From assembly GCF_003206065.1 (NCBI RefSeq), contig NZ_PZJQ01000004.1, positions 823,913 through 887,912 on the forward strand: a DNA stretch of 64,000 nucleotides, given 5' to 3'. Positions 27,346-35,905 of this stretch are shown here, one piece after another. A program made the translations under genes and the position numbers. This DNA is from Salinicola halimionae. Lineage in GTDB: Bacteria > Pseudomonadota > Gammaproteobacteria > Pseudomonadales > Halomonadaceae. The notes below the pieces were generated by a model. The model was not told where the DNA came from. It was given only the letters and a program-made list of their open reading frames with translations, and made no database searches. Every line of letters begins with the position of its first letter. Within the stretch, counting starts at the first letter, position 1.

Positions 27346-28691
27346 GCGCCAACAACGACTGGATGCAGCGCGACCTGGCCAGCCTGTGGCACCCGTGTAC
27401 GCAGATGAAGGACCACGAGACCCTGCCCATCGTGCCGATTCGGCGCGGCAAGGGCGTGTGGCTCGAAGACTTCGAAGGCCAGCGCTATCTGGATATCGTC
27501 AGTTCGTGGTGGGTCAATGTATTTGGCCATGCCAACCCGCGCATCAACGACCGCATCAAGCACCAGCTCGATGAACTGGAGCACGTGATTCTGTCCGGCT
27601 TCACCCATCAGCCGGTGATCGAATTGTCTGAGCGCCTGGGCCAATTGGCGCCCGCCGGGCTGGGGCACTGCTTCTACGCCGATAACGGCTCTTCGGCCGT
27701 AGAGATCGCGTTGAAGATGAGCTACCACTACTGGCGCAATGTCGGCCGTCCGGAGAAGCGGCGCTTTCTCACCATTTCCAACGGCTATCATGGCGAAACG
27801 CTGGGCGCGCTGTCGGTAGGTGATGTCGCGCTCTACACCGAGACCTATCGCTCGCTGCTGCTGGACGTGATCAAGGTGCCGGCGCCGGACGGTTTCGGAC
27901 TGCCACGGGACCAGTGGATCGATCAGGCCCGTGTCGCCTTCGTCCAGATGGAAGCGGCGTTGGCGCGCCATGCCGACGAGCTGGCGGCGGTCATCGTCGA
28001 ACCGCTGATCCAGTGCGCCGGGGGCATGCGGATGTACCCGCCGGAGTATCTGACCTGGCTGCGTGAGGCCTGTGATCACCACGGAGTTCAACTGATCTTC
28101 GACGAAATCGCGGTTGGCTTCGGCCGCACCGGCACGCTGTTCGCCGGCGAGCAGGCCGGCGTTCGCCCCGATTTTCTGTGTCTTTCCAAGGCGCTGACCG
28201 GTGGCTACCTGCCGCTGTCGGTGGTGATGACCACCGATGAAGTCTACGCCGCCTTCTACGATGACTATGAAACGCTCAAGGCGTTTCTGCACTCCCACAG
28301 CTACACCGGCAACCCGCTGGCCTGCGCGGCCGCGTTGGCCACGCTGGATATCTTCGAACAGGATGACGTGATCGTCGCCAATCGTGACAAGGCCGCGCTG
28401 ATGGGGTGGCTCGCCGAACCGATGCGCGATCATCCCCACGTCGGTGATGTGCGCCAGACGGGCATGGTGATGGCGATCGAGATGGTCAAGGACAAGGCGA
28501 GCCTGACGCCCTATGACTTTCGTGAACGGCGCGGGCTGCGGGTGTTCCGACATGCCCTGTCACGCGGGGTGATGCTGCGCCCGCTGGGTAACGTGATTTA
28601 CTGGATGCCGCCTTACGTGATCACCCCGGAAGAGCTGGAATGGGTGGCGCAAGTCACTCGCGAGGGGCTGGAAATCGCGACCGCAGATTAA
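27342..28691 (+). CDS. bioA: Adenosylmethionine-8-amino-7-oxononanoate transaminase BioA
   Basis: This 449-residue PLP aminotransferase makes 7,8-diaminopelargonate using SAM as amino donor. The BioA signature HPCTQMKDHETLPIVPI and SSWWVNVFGHANPRIN are near the N-terminus; ADNGSSAVEIALKMSYHYW, the IFDEIAVGFGRTG motif and the PLP lysine in CLSKALTGGYLPLS follow. It is the last gene of the operon; an intrinsic terminator starts 23 nt after its stop. In E. coli bioA is divergent from bioB, so the co-directional last position is a lineage-specific arrangement. Confidence 0.97.
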   Translation: MSANNDWMQRDLASLWHPCTQMKDHETLPIVPIRRGKGVWLEDFEGQRYLDIVSSWWVNVFGHANPRINDRIKHQLDELEHVILSGFTHQPVIELSERLGQLAPAGLGHCFYADNGSSAVEIALKMSYHYWRNVGRPEKRRFLTISNGYHGETLGALSVGDVALYTETYRSLLLDVIKVPAPDGFGLPRDQWIDQARVAFVQMEAALARHADELAAVIVEPLIQCAGGMRMYPPEYLTWLREACDHHGVQLIFDEIAVGFGRTGTLFAGEQAGVRPDFLCLSKALTGGYLPLSVVMTTDEVYAAFYDDYETLKAFLHSHSYTGNPLACAAALATLDIFEQDDVIVANRDKAALMGWLAEPMRDHPHVGDVRQTGMVMAIEMVKDKASLTPYDFRERRGLRVFRHALSRGVMLRPLGNVIYWMPPYVITPEELEWVAQVTREGLEIATAD

Positions 28692-28713
28692 AAAAAGCGT
28701 GAAACTGGATTAT

Positions 28714-28748
28714 CGCCCGTGCGACGAAAGTCGCTCGGGCGTTTGGTT
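28714..28748 (+). terminator. Intrinsic terminator of the biotin operon
   Basis: CGCCCG-TGC-GAC-GAAA-GTC-GCT-CGGGCG forms a stem with a GAAA tetraloop, followed by TTTGGTT. It lies 23 nt after the bioA stop codon. Confidence 0.85.
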
Positions 28749-29148
28749 GTCGGATTTCGCCGGGTTCGTTTCCGGTGTGAAAGAGGGCTGCCGTTTTCCT
28801 CCGCCAAGTCGATGAATGGACATGGCTTTTTGAATTGGCCGCCGATCATGACCGACTGCATCATACTATTGGCAAATGATGACTCTGCAATGGATCCACT
28901 GCCGTCATACGTCATACATGACTACATAAATCATCCTAATAGACAGTTTTGGGTAATTAACCTACCCCCACGCCACCTAAGTAATGATTGTTGTCGTCTC
29001 GAATCGGGCCGCATATTGATCTTGCCGAAGACGTCATGAATCGCTCGGATCAAGAAGTTAAAACGTTCGTTTTATGATCGTCTCGAAATCGTTCAGCGAT
29101 AGCTGAAAAACGAAATTGATTTCCAAACCGATATTGGCGGAGGTTTTC
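28749..29148 (+). other. Region between the biotin operon and aceA, no gene seen
   Basis: About 400 nt without a convincing gene: the open frames present lack ribosome sites and familiar motifs. Composition becomes A+T-rich from about 28860. Direct repeats CGTCATA occur near 28905. The palindrome at 29059-29074 is the only clear regulatory candidate. Confidence 0.5.
29059..29074 (+). promoter_or_regulatory. Candidate PsrA-like operator upstream of aceA
   Basis: TAAAACG-TT-CGTTTTA is a perfect 16-bp inverted repeat 75 bp upstream of the isocitrate lyase start. Its core AAAC-N4-GTTT fits the pattern known for PsrA-type fatty-acid regulators and shares the G-NN-C centre with the fadE-proximal dyad at 2538. 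Confidence 0.45.
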
Positions 29149-30747
29149 ATGTCGATCTACCAGAGTGATATCGAAGCGTTGACTCGATCGTGTCAAGAGA
29201 ACAACAGCAGGTGGGGCAATGTGGATCCGGAAAACGTGGCCAGAATGCGAGCGCAGAATCGCTTTCGTACCGGGCTCGACATTGCTCGCTACACGGCAGG
29301 TATCATGCGTCGCGACATGCGCGAGTATGATGAAGACGCGTCACGGTACACGCAGTCTCTGGGCTGCTGGCACGGCTTTGTCGGGCAGCAGAAACTGATT
29401 TCGATCAAAAAGCACCACGGCACCACGAAAGGCAAATATCTCTACCTTTCCGGCTGGATGATCGCGGCGATGCGGTCCGAGTTCGGTCCGCTTCCCGATC
29501 AGTCCATGCATGAAAAGACGGCGGTTCCGGCGTTGATAGAAGAACTCTATACGTTCTTGAGGCAGGCCGATGCGCGTGAACTGACACATCTTTTTCGTGA
29601 GCTGGATCAGGCCAGGAAAAGTGGAAACGAGGTGATGGCGCGCGGTTTTCAAGAGAAGATCGATCATTTCGAGACGCACATCGTCCCTATTATTGCCGAT
29701 ATCGATGCGGGGTTCGGTAACGAAGAAGCGACCTACCTGCTGGCCAAGAAGATGATCGAAGCAGGGGCCTGCTGCATCCAGCTCGAAAATCAGGTCTCCG
29801 ATGCCAAGCAGTGCGGTCATCAGGATGGAAAAGTGACGGTTCCGCATGAGGATTTCGTCGCCAAGATCAGCGCGGTTCGCCATGCGTTTCTGGAACTCGG
29901 GGTGGAAGAGGGCGTTATCGTCGCGCGGACCGACTCCCTGGGCGCGGGGCTGACGCAGAAATTGCCGATGAGCAAGGAGCCAGGCGATCTTGCCCATCAG
30001 TACAACAGCTTCCTGTGCACGGTGCCGATCTGCTCGGTCGATGATGTCAACGAAGGCGACATCCTGATCAAGCTCGATGGGGATCTACGCAAACCGCTGC
30101 GCCTGGCCAATGGGCTGTATCGCTTCCGCTCCGACACTGGCGAGGACCGGGTGGTGATGGACTGCATCCACTCGCTGCAGAACGGTGCCGACCTGCTGTG
30201 GATCGAGACCGAGAAGCCCCACATCGGTCAGATCGCCGGGATGGTCAACCGCATTCGGGCCGTGGTACCGGATGCCAAGCTGGTCTACAACAATTCGCCC
30301 TCGTTCAACTGGACGCTCAACTTTCGTCAGCAGGTCTTCGATAGCTGGCAGGCGGCGGGTCGGGACCTGTCCGGCATTGAGCGCAGCCTGCTGATGAGCG
30401 CCGAATACGATGCCTCCGAGCTGGCGGAAGAGGCAGATCGTTGGATTCGTGACTTCCAGCGCGATGCGGCTCGCGAGGCGGGTGTCTTCCATCATCTGAT
30501 CACCTTGCCGACCTACCATACGGCGGCGCTGTCCACCGACGAGCTGGCTGAAGGTTATTTCGGCGAGGCAGGCATGCTGGCGTACGTGGCGGGCGTCCAG
30601 CGCCGCGAGATCCGGCGCGGTCTGGCATCGGTCAAGCATCAGGACATGGCCGGGTCCAATCTCGGCGACGACCACAAGGAGTATTTCTCCGGCGCGGCCG
30701 CACTCAAGGCCGGCGGTGGGCTCAATACCATGAACCAGTTCGGCTGA
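29149..30747 (+). CDS. aceA: Isocitrate lyase
   Basis: This 532-residue glyoxylate-shunt enzyme cleaves isocitrate to glyoxylate and succinate for growth on acetate and fatty acids. The catalytic cysteine motif appears as AKQCGHQDGKV (KxCGH with Gln at the second position), with PIIADIDAGFGNEEATYLLAKKMIEAG, VARTDSLGAG and YNNSPSFNW. The length matches the Pseudomonas/Acinetobacter-type lyase (about 531) and not the 434-residue E. coli enzyme. The start at 29149 (MSIYQSD) has GGAGG upstream. No malate synthase or AceK gene is adjacent. A strong terminator follows. Confidence 0.96.
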   Translation: MSIYQSDIEALTRSCQENNSRWGNVDPENVARMRAQNRFRTGLDIARYTAGIMRRDMREYDEDASRYTQSLGCWHGFVGQQKLISIKKHHGTTKGKYLYLSGWMIAAMRSEFGPLPDQSMHEKTAVPALIEELYTFLRQADARELTHLFRELDQARKSGNEVMARGFQEKIDHFETHIVPIIADIDAGFGNEEATYLLAKKMIEAGACCIQLENQVSDAKQCGHQDGKVTVPHEDFVAKISAVRHAFLELGVEEGVIVARTDSLGAGLTQKLPMSKEPGDLAHQYNSFLCTVPICSVDDVNEGDILIKLDGDLRKPLRLANGLYRFRSDTGEDRVVMDCIHSLQNGADLLWIETEKPHIGQIAGMVNRIRAVVPDAKLVYNNSPSFNWTLNFRQQVFDSWQAAGRDLSGIERSLLMSAEYDASELAEEADRWIRDFQRDAAREAGVFHHLITLPTYHTAALSTDELAEGYFGEAGMLAYVAGVQRREIRRGLASVKHQDMAGSNLGDDHKEYFSGAAALKAGGGLNTMNQFG

Positions 30748-30791
30748 GTTCCGGCTTGAACACGACCGGCGATCCGGTCGCGACAACAGCG

Positions 30792-30828
30792 GCGGGCCAT
30801 GCCTCGAAGTGAGGCATGGCCCGCTTTT
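30792..30828 (+). terminator. Intrinsic terminator of aceA
   Basis: GCGGGCCATGCCTC-GAAGT-GAGGCATGGCCCGC is a perfect 14-bp stem with a 5-nt loop, followed by TTTT. It lies 45 nt after the aceA stop. Confidence 0.95.
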
Positions 30829-30862
30829 CGTCGCTTGGCGCTCAAGGCTGGACTTTCCTGAG

Positions 30863-30892
30863 CTTGGGTATCGGTGCCTTGGGTATCGGCCC
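30863..30892 (-). repeat. 15-bp tandem repeat next to the stop codon of the giant gene
   Basis: CTTGGGTATCGGTGC (30863-30877) and CTTGGGTATCGGCCC (30878-30892) stand back to back, ending 5 nt beyond the 3' end of the minus-strand giant gene. It belongs with the other stop-proximal repeats at betB, bioC and cysQ. Confidence 0.7.
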
Positions 30893-30897
30893 GGAGC

Positions 30898-33800
30898 TTA
30901 CAGCTTATACGACGCCGGGTTGTCCCAGATACTATCTTCCTTGGCAAAGGCCGGGTTGTCGTCGGTGATCGCCCGCTCGCCGATCAGTTGCATCCAGGAG
31001 TCGATGTCGGCGCTGCTGATCTTGCCATCCGAACCGTCCTGTTTATGCAAGGTATCCAGCAGGGCGAAGAAGTCTTCGTTGTCGAGCAGGAATTGCGCCG
31101 CGTCCCGCTCCTTCTTCGAGTGGCCGTTTTCCGGATCGGCGATCTTCTTCAGATCCTTCTTGCTGACGATATCGTCGCCGCCCGTCCAGTCGTTGCCGCC
31201 ATCGCCCTCGTCCCAGTTGAAGAGAATGGTGTCGATGGTTTCCTTGTGCTCCTGGTAGAACTCCTGGCCGTGGATATTGAGCTGCATCTGGTCCTTGTCG
31301 AAATCGAAGAAGAAGTCATCGACGTTGCCATTCTCCTCGATCTCCTGGGTGAATTTGTCGTACTGCTCCGGCTGGGCATCCCACGCCGCCATGTCTTCGG
31401 GGAACCACTCCTTGAACAGGGGGTCGGGTTCCTTGTCGTCGTCTCCGGCGTGCATCATCTCCTTGAAGCCGTAGCTTGAGTTGATCAGGTAGTTGAACTT
31501 CTCGCCCCAATCGTCCTCGGTCACGCCATCGTCGGCGAACTGCTCGAACTGGTCGCGTATCTTGCCTTCGGTCTCGGCGCCTTTCTTCTGGGCCATCACG
31601 GCATTGAGAATCAGGCTGGCGAAGCCGACGCCCAGCCCGATCAGATTGCCGATCGGCCCGGCTGCACGGAGACCCGCGCCCAGCCCGGAGAGCACACGGG
31701 AAGCCGTCTGCAGCGATGCGCCGATTTCGGCGGCGCCGCCGATGGTGAAGAACGAGCCGGAGACCACGCCAGTCGAACTGGCGGCGAACTCCATCGGGGT
31801 GCCGCCGTTCTTGATCAGCTGGTTCAACCCGACGCCCGCGACGACGGTATCGAGAATGCCGCCGGCGAAGTCGGTCATGTAGGCCAGGCCCTTGAGCGCC
31901 GGGCCGAAGATGTTGGTCTTCTTTTTGCCGCCACTATCACCGTTGGTACCCCCGTGGCCGTCACCACTCGTGTTGCCGGGGCCGTCGGGCGACGTGCCGC
32001 CCTGGGTGCGTTCGCCGTTGGTCATGACGTCGGCTTCGTCATCCAGCGCCTGATTCCAGGACTGCATGGCGGCTTTCGACGATTCGCCGTTGCCAGGCTC
32101 GAAGCGCTGGTGGAGATCGTCGCTAAAGCTGTCGAGATCGTCCAGCGCGTCGCCAGCGCCGCTGGGCAGGGCGCCGCTGTCCGTCGGGCGTACATCGTCC
32201 AGGCGGTTGGCGATATCATCCAGTCGGTCGAGCTGTTGCGCGCGTTCGGCATCGGATAGCGTCGGATCGGATTCGATCGAGGAGCGGATGGCGCGATGCT
32301 TCTCCATCATCTCGTCGAACATGGCTGGTGCCTGGTCCGGCATCTTGCCTTTGCCCTTGCCATCGGCGTCCAGTAACTGGCGGTACTCCGCCACGGCCCG
32401 ATCGAAGTCGTCGATCTGGGCGAAGCGTTGTTCCGATGGTGTCGCCGAGGAGGCGAAGGGCTGCATTTCCTCGAACAGGTCGTCGACCAGCGCTCTGAGA
32501 TCGTCCGCATTCTGGGGCGCCAAGCCCTCTTTCTTCATTTCGACCTTGTCGAGTCGATCCTCGATAGTGTCCAGGCGCTGCTGGATCTCCTTCTTGTCAT
32601 CGTCGCTGAGTGAGTCGGATTCCTTGACGATGCGATCGACCTCGTCCAGTTGGCCCTGGATGTCGTCGACCAACCCCTGAGCCTTCTGTTCGAAATCGGG
32701 GGCATTCTCTTGATCGAGGAGGGTATCGAAAGACTCGAGCTTGCCGCGAATGTCGTCCAGCTTGCCTCGCGCCTGCTCGCCCGGGTTGAGGGAGGGTGCT
32801 TTATCGCCGTTGAACTTGTCGGGAAAGCGCTCGCGAAGGACATCGCCCATCTCCTTGTCGAGTCCGAGCGCCTGGGTGATGTTGGTGGTGCCGAACAGCT
32901 TGGCCAGCCGGCCGCCTTCATCGAGTTTCGGGCCCACTGCATCGGTGATGCCCTTGAGCGCGAAAGGCGTGGTGCCGATGAACACCAGCATGCCGCGAGC
33001 GACGGTCATGCGCTCTTGCCAGGTGTCACCGAAATCGTCACCCGAGCGGCGATAGATGGCATTAGCCAAGGCGGCGGTGCCGCCAATCGCGAACATGGTA
33101 TTCGAGCTCATCAGGCTGCGGAACCCGCTCTTCAGCGAGTCCTTGAATGTTGCGCTCTCGGCATCGCCGACCTGAACGGCCGGTGGATTCCCGCTTTTCC
33201 CCTGGGTCAACTGCTGATATTTATCCACGGCGCGCTGGGTGATGTTCTCGAGCAGGATCGGACTCGACATGGCCTCCTTGACGTTGCTACCGCTCAGCGC
33301 CAGCGACTTGATAGCCTCCTTCACGCCAGAGGCGATCGCCATGATCTTGGTGAACTGCATTTTCTCGTCTGCCGACAGATTGGGCGGTACCGTGGCCTTG
33401 GGATCGGTCTTGTCGGCGGAGAGCGCATCCTTCACCGCATTCCAGACGCCGTCGGTGGTCTGAATGCCGAAGGTGCTGTAGGTAATACTTGTGAGTATCG
33501 TCGGTAGCATGTCGGCAGCGACCTGCTCCGCGGCTTCCTCGCTCTTGGGTGATATGTCGCCGCCGTCCTCATATTCGGCGTCGATATCGCTGAGCTCTTC
33601 CTCGATGCCTCTGGCGGTACTGGCCGCCGTGATGCTGCCTCTCGCCTCGGCCGCGCGGTCGGGGTCGAGCGCTTGCAGCGTGTTCAGATCATTGTTCAAA
33701 CGCGTGGCGGCTTCGTCGCCGAAACCCTTGCCACGCAGGTCCTCGATGGCGTCGAGGTATTCCGCGCCTTTATCGCCGGTCAACGAGTCGTAAATCTTGT

Positions 33801-35469
33801 CCGCGAGCCCGTCGCGATCCTTGATCTTGCTCTGGGCTTCCGTCATCGCCTCGTCGGTGAACTTGGCGATTTCCTCGTCCCCGAGCAGTTTGGCGAGTTC
33901 CTCGCCGAGCTTCTCCTCATGGATCAGGCCGCGCAGGTCGGCGGGATCCATGCCCTGGGTGTCGCTGGCGTAGTAGGTCCAGTCGCCGCCGTGATTGACC
34001 GTCATGTAGGGCAGATACTGGAAGCTGCCGTCGTCCAGTTGGGATTTGAGTTCGAGAAGGCGGGCATACTTCTTGAAGTTCTCGTTGTCCGAGTTTTCCG
34101 CTTTCTCCTCGAGCTTCTCCATGTAGAGCTCGGTGACCGTTTTCGCGTCGCCGTCATCATTCTCGACGGTGGTCTCCTGGCCCATCAGATTGGTCTCTTC
34201 CGACTCGGGCAGGTCGTGATCGGCAAAGGCTTTGTCGATGACGTCCTCGCTCGATGTCTGCTGGAAGCTGGAGGCAGCCTCGAAATGCTCAGGTGTCACC
34301 CCCTTCGAGACCACGAACTTCTCGCCATCGACCTCGACCAGCTTGAGCCCTTCGATGACGTCACCGTGCTCGTCGGTGGCGCTCTTGACGCTGTCGCCCT
34401 TGCCCAGGACCGGAATGTCCTCGTCCACAGAGCGTAGCTTGTAACCGTCGTCCTCGAGCTCGTGGATCCGGTCCCAGGTTTTCTGTGCGTTGGAAACCGT
34501 TTCGAACAACGCTGGCGTCAGGGCCTTCGACACCACCACATTCTTGCCGTCGTGAGTGGTGAAACGAATGACGTCGTCACGCGCATCGGTCTGCCAGCTG
34601 AAATCCTTGAAATCATTGAACTTGGGCGCTTCGGTATCGGCGCCGGCGATGGTGGCGCCATCGTCCACCGCGCCATCGATGGCATTCTGATGCTCGGCGT
34701 TACCGCCCAAGGTCGCGTACTGCTCGTTCAAGTAGTCATAAAGCTCCGGGTTGTCGCTGCGCGCGACAACGAACTTCTCACCGTCATGCTCATAGCGAAT
34801 CACCTCCGGGCCGACTTCACCGGGCGCGCCGACCTCGGTGTTGTAGTAAGAGGGCGGGGTGGCGTCGGCGCCGATGCGCTGGTAGCCGTCCGCCTCGCTT
34901 TCATTGATGCCGATCAGGCTTTCGTAATCCTTCTTGATGGCGGCGTAGAGCACGGGGGCGGCGCGTTCGGCAACCACGACCCGGGTGCCGTTCTGCATCT
35001 CGTAGCGGATGACACCCTTGGCAGCTTCATCGGGCGGGGCGATGAAACGGTAGTCGCTAAGCTTGCCGGGAGGCTCGGCATCGGGCGGTAATACGCCATA
35101 GCCATCTTCCGCGCTCTCGTTGATGCCATTGATCTGATCAAAATCCTGCTTGATCGTCTCGAACAGCGTCGGCGTGGATTGCCGGTCGACTTCGATGGCC
35201 TTGCCGCCCTTGGTCTCGTAGCGAATGAGATCGTCGCCGATCGTCACGATCTGCTTGTAATCGTTCAGATTGCGGGGCGGCTCGGTTTCACCATCGGCTT
35301 GTTTCCAATTCTGGGATTCTTCGTCGCCGGATTCGACTGCCTTTCTGCTCAGATTCAGTGTTTTTGACAATGTCGATACCCAGCGCTCAGCGCTGTGCTT
35401 GCCAGCGGTCGGGTCGCTGGTGTCGGGCACGTTGTTCGATGCATTTTTCAGCGTGAGTTCCTGGGGCAT
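30898..35469 (-). CDS. Giant repeat protein with HrpK/HrpF/NolX-like C-terminal region
   Basis: This is a 1523-residue, very acidic protein without a signal peptide. Residues about 57-420 form five degenerate repeats of about 70 residues with consensus DVIRYE..DGK.VVVS...TP.LFE. A helical, coiled-coil-rich middle follows (QGLVDDIQGQLDEVDRIVKESDSLSDDDKKEIQQRLD), then hydrophobic helices near residues 780-850 and 1180-1310 (AGGILDTVVAGVGLN, GPIGNLIGLGVGFASLILNAVMA). The C-terminus AAQFLLDNEDFFALLDTLHKQDGSDGKISSADIDSWM matches the EF-hand-like end of HrpK/HrpF/NolX type III translocators as I know them. No type III secretion genes are nearby. The ATG has GGGAGA 8 nt upstream. Function is unknown; a secreted or pore-forming role is only inference. 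Confidence 0.6.
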   Translation of the reverse strand: MPQELTLKNASNNVPDTSDPTAGKHSAERWVSTLSKTLNLSRKAVESGDEESQNWKQADGETEPPRNLNDYKQIVTIGDDLIRYETKGGKAIEVDRQSTPTLFETIKQDFDQINGINESAEDGYGVLPPDAEPPGKLSDYRFIAPPDEAAKGVIRYEMQNGTRVVVAERAAPVLYAAIKKDYESLIGINESEADGYQRIGADATPPSYYNTEVGAPGEVGPEVIRYEHDGEKFVVARSDNPELYDYLNEQYATLGGNAEHQNAIDGAVDDGATIAGADTEAPKFNDFKDFSWQTDARDDVIRFTTHDGKNVVVSKALTPALFETVSNAQKTWDRIHELEDDGYKLRSVDEDIPVLGKGDSVKSATDEHGDVIEGLKLVEVDGEKFVVSKGVTPEHFEAASSFQQTSSEDVIDKAFADHDLPESEETNLMGQETTVENDDGDAKTVTELYMEKLEEKAENSDNENFKKYARLLELKSQLDDGSFQYLPYMTVNHGGDWTYYASDTQGMDPADLRGLIHEEKLGEELAKLLGDEEIAKFTDEAMTEAQSKIKDRDGLADKIYDSLTGDKGAEYLDAIEDLRGKGFGDEAATRLNNDLNTLQALDPDRAAEARGSITAASTARGIEEELSDIDAEYEDGGDISPKSEEAAEQVAADMLPTILTSITYSTFGIQTTDGVWNAVKDALSADKTDPKATVPPNLSADEKMQFTKIMAIASGVKEAIKSLALSGSNVKEAMSSPILLENITQRAVDKYQQLTQGKSGNPPAVQVGDAESATFKDSLKSGFRSLMSSNTMFAIGGTAALANAIYRRSGDDFGDTWQERMTVARGMLVFIGTTPFALKGITDAVGPKLDEGGRLAKLFGTTNITQALGLDKEMGDVLRERFPDKFNGDKAPSLNPGEQARGKLDDIRGKLESFDTLLDQENAPDFEQKAQGLVDDIQGQLDEVDRIVKESDSLSDDDKKEIQQRLDTIEDRLDKVEMKKEGLAPQNADDLRALVDDLFEEMQPFASSATPSEQRFAQIDDFDRAVAEYRQLLDADGKGKGKMPDQAPAMFDEMMEKHRAIRSSIESDPTLSDAERAQQLDRLDDIANRLDDVRPTDSGALPSGAGDALDDLDSFSDDLHQRFEPGNGESSKAAMQSWNQALDDEADVMTNGERTQGGTSPDGPGNTSGDGHGGTNGDSGGKKKTNIFGPALKGLAYMTDFAGGILDTVVAGVGLNQLIKNGGTPMEFAASSTGVVSGSFFTIGGAAEIGASLQTASRVLSGLGAGLRAAGPIGNLIGLGVGFASLILNAVMAQKKGAETEGKIRDQFEQFADDGVTEDDWGEKFNYLINSSYGFKEMMHAGDDDKEPDPLFKEWFPEDMAAWDAQPEQYDKFTQEIEENGNVDDFFFDFDKDQMQLNIHGQEFYQEHKETIDTILFNWDEGDGGNDWTGGDDIVSKKDLKKIADPENGHSKKERDAAQFLLDNEDFFALLDTLHKQDGSDGKISSADIDSWMQLIGERAITDDNPAFAKEDSIWDNPASYKL

Positions 35470-35905
35470 GACTAAGGGTCTCCCTGTTGTTTATTTAATA
35501 CTCGTTCAATAACCGCCCGGATTCAGTGCTGATTGGATAAAAGCCGTGTCGTTCTGTGGGTAAATAGTCAGTGATTGTCGCTGAGGCGTAACTTGAGCGA
35601 GCGTCAGTACATTTCCGCGCTCGAACACGGCTGTCACTGCCGATCTCCGGAAATTGCGGATCTCGGCATGGCTCTGACTTTGAATTCCTTTTCCGCCTGC
35701 GGCCCGATCGACGGCATCCGATCGTTTCCGAATGTATTGACGGGCTTATGTTGCTAAGACGTTTTTCCTACGCATCAACACGTTACGAACCCCGTTGAAT
35801 GCCTGACGTACTATTCATGACGAACGAGTCGTCGAGCGCGAGCTTCGGTGAGCGCTGAATAACAACAAACTGACGTTCGGGTCGCTGCGCGGCCGAGGAG
35901 CATTC
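35470..35905. other. Divergent promoter region, no gene seen
   Basis: These 436 nt separate the minus-strand giant gene from the plus-strand kinase-like gene and must hold both promoters. The open frames inside lack ribosome sites or recognisable motifs. I find no strong inverted repeat or box. Confidence 0.5.

Noticed and set aside
27084..28553. 489-codon minus-strand open frame opposite bioA
   Set aside because: Antisense to the unmistakable BioA and BioD sequences; no own motifs.
28719..29039. 106-codon plus-strand open frame between bioA and aceA
   Set aside because: It starts inside the bio terminator and has no ribosome site or domain.
32650..33507. Plus-strand open frames opposite the giant gene
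   Set aside because: The giant minus-strand frame is continuous over 1523 codons with repeat structure; the opposite frames are composition artefacts.
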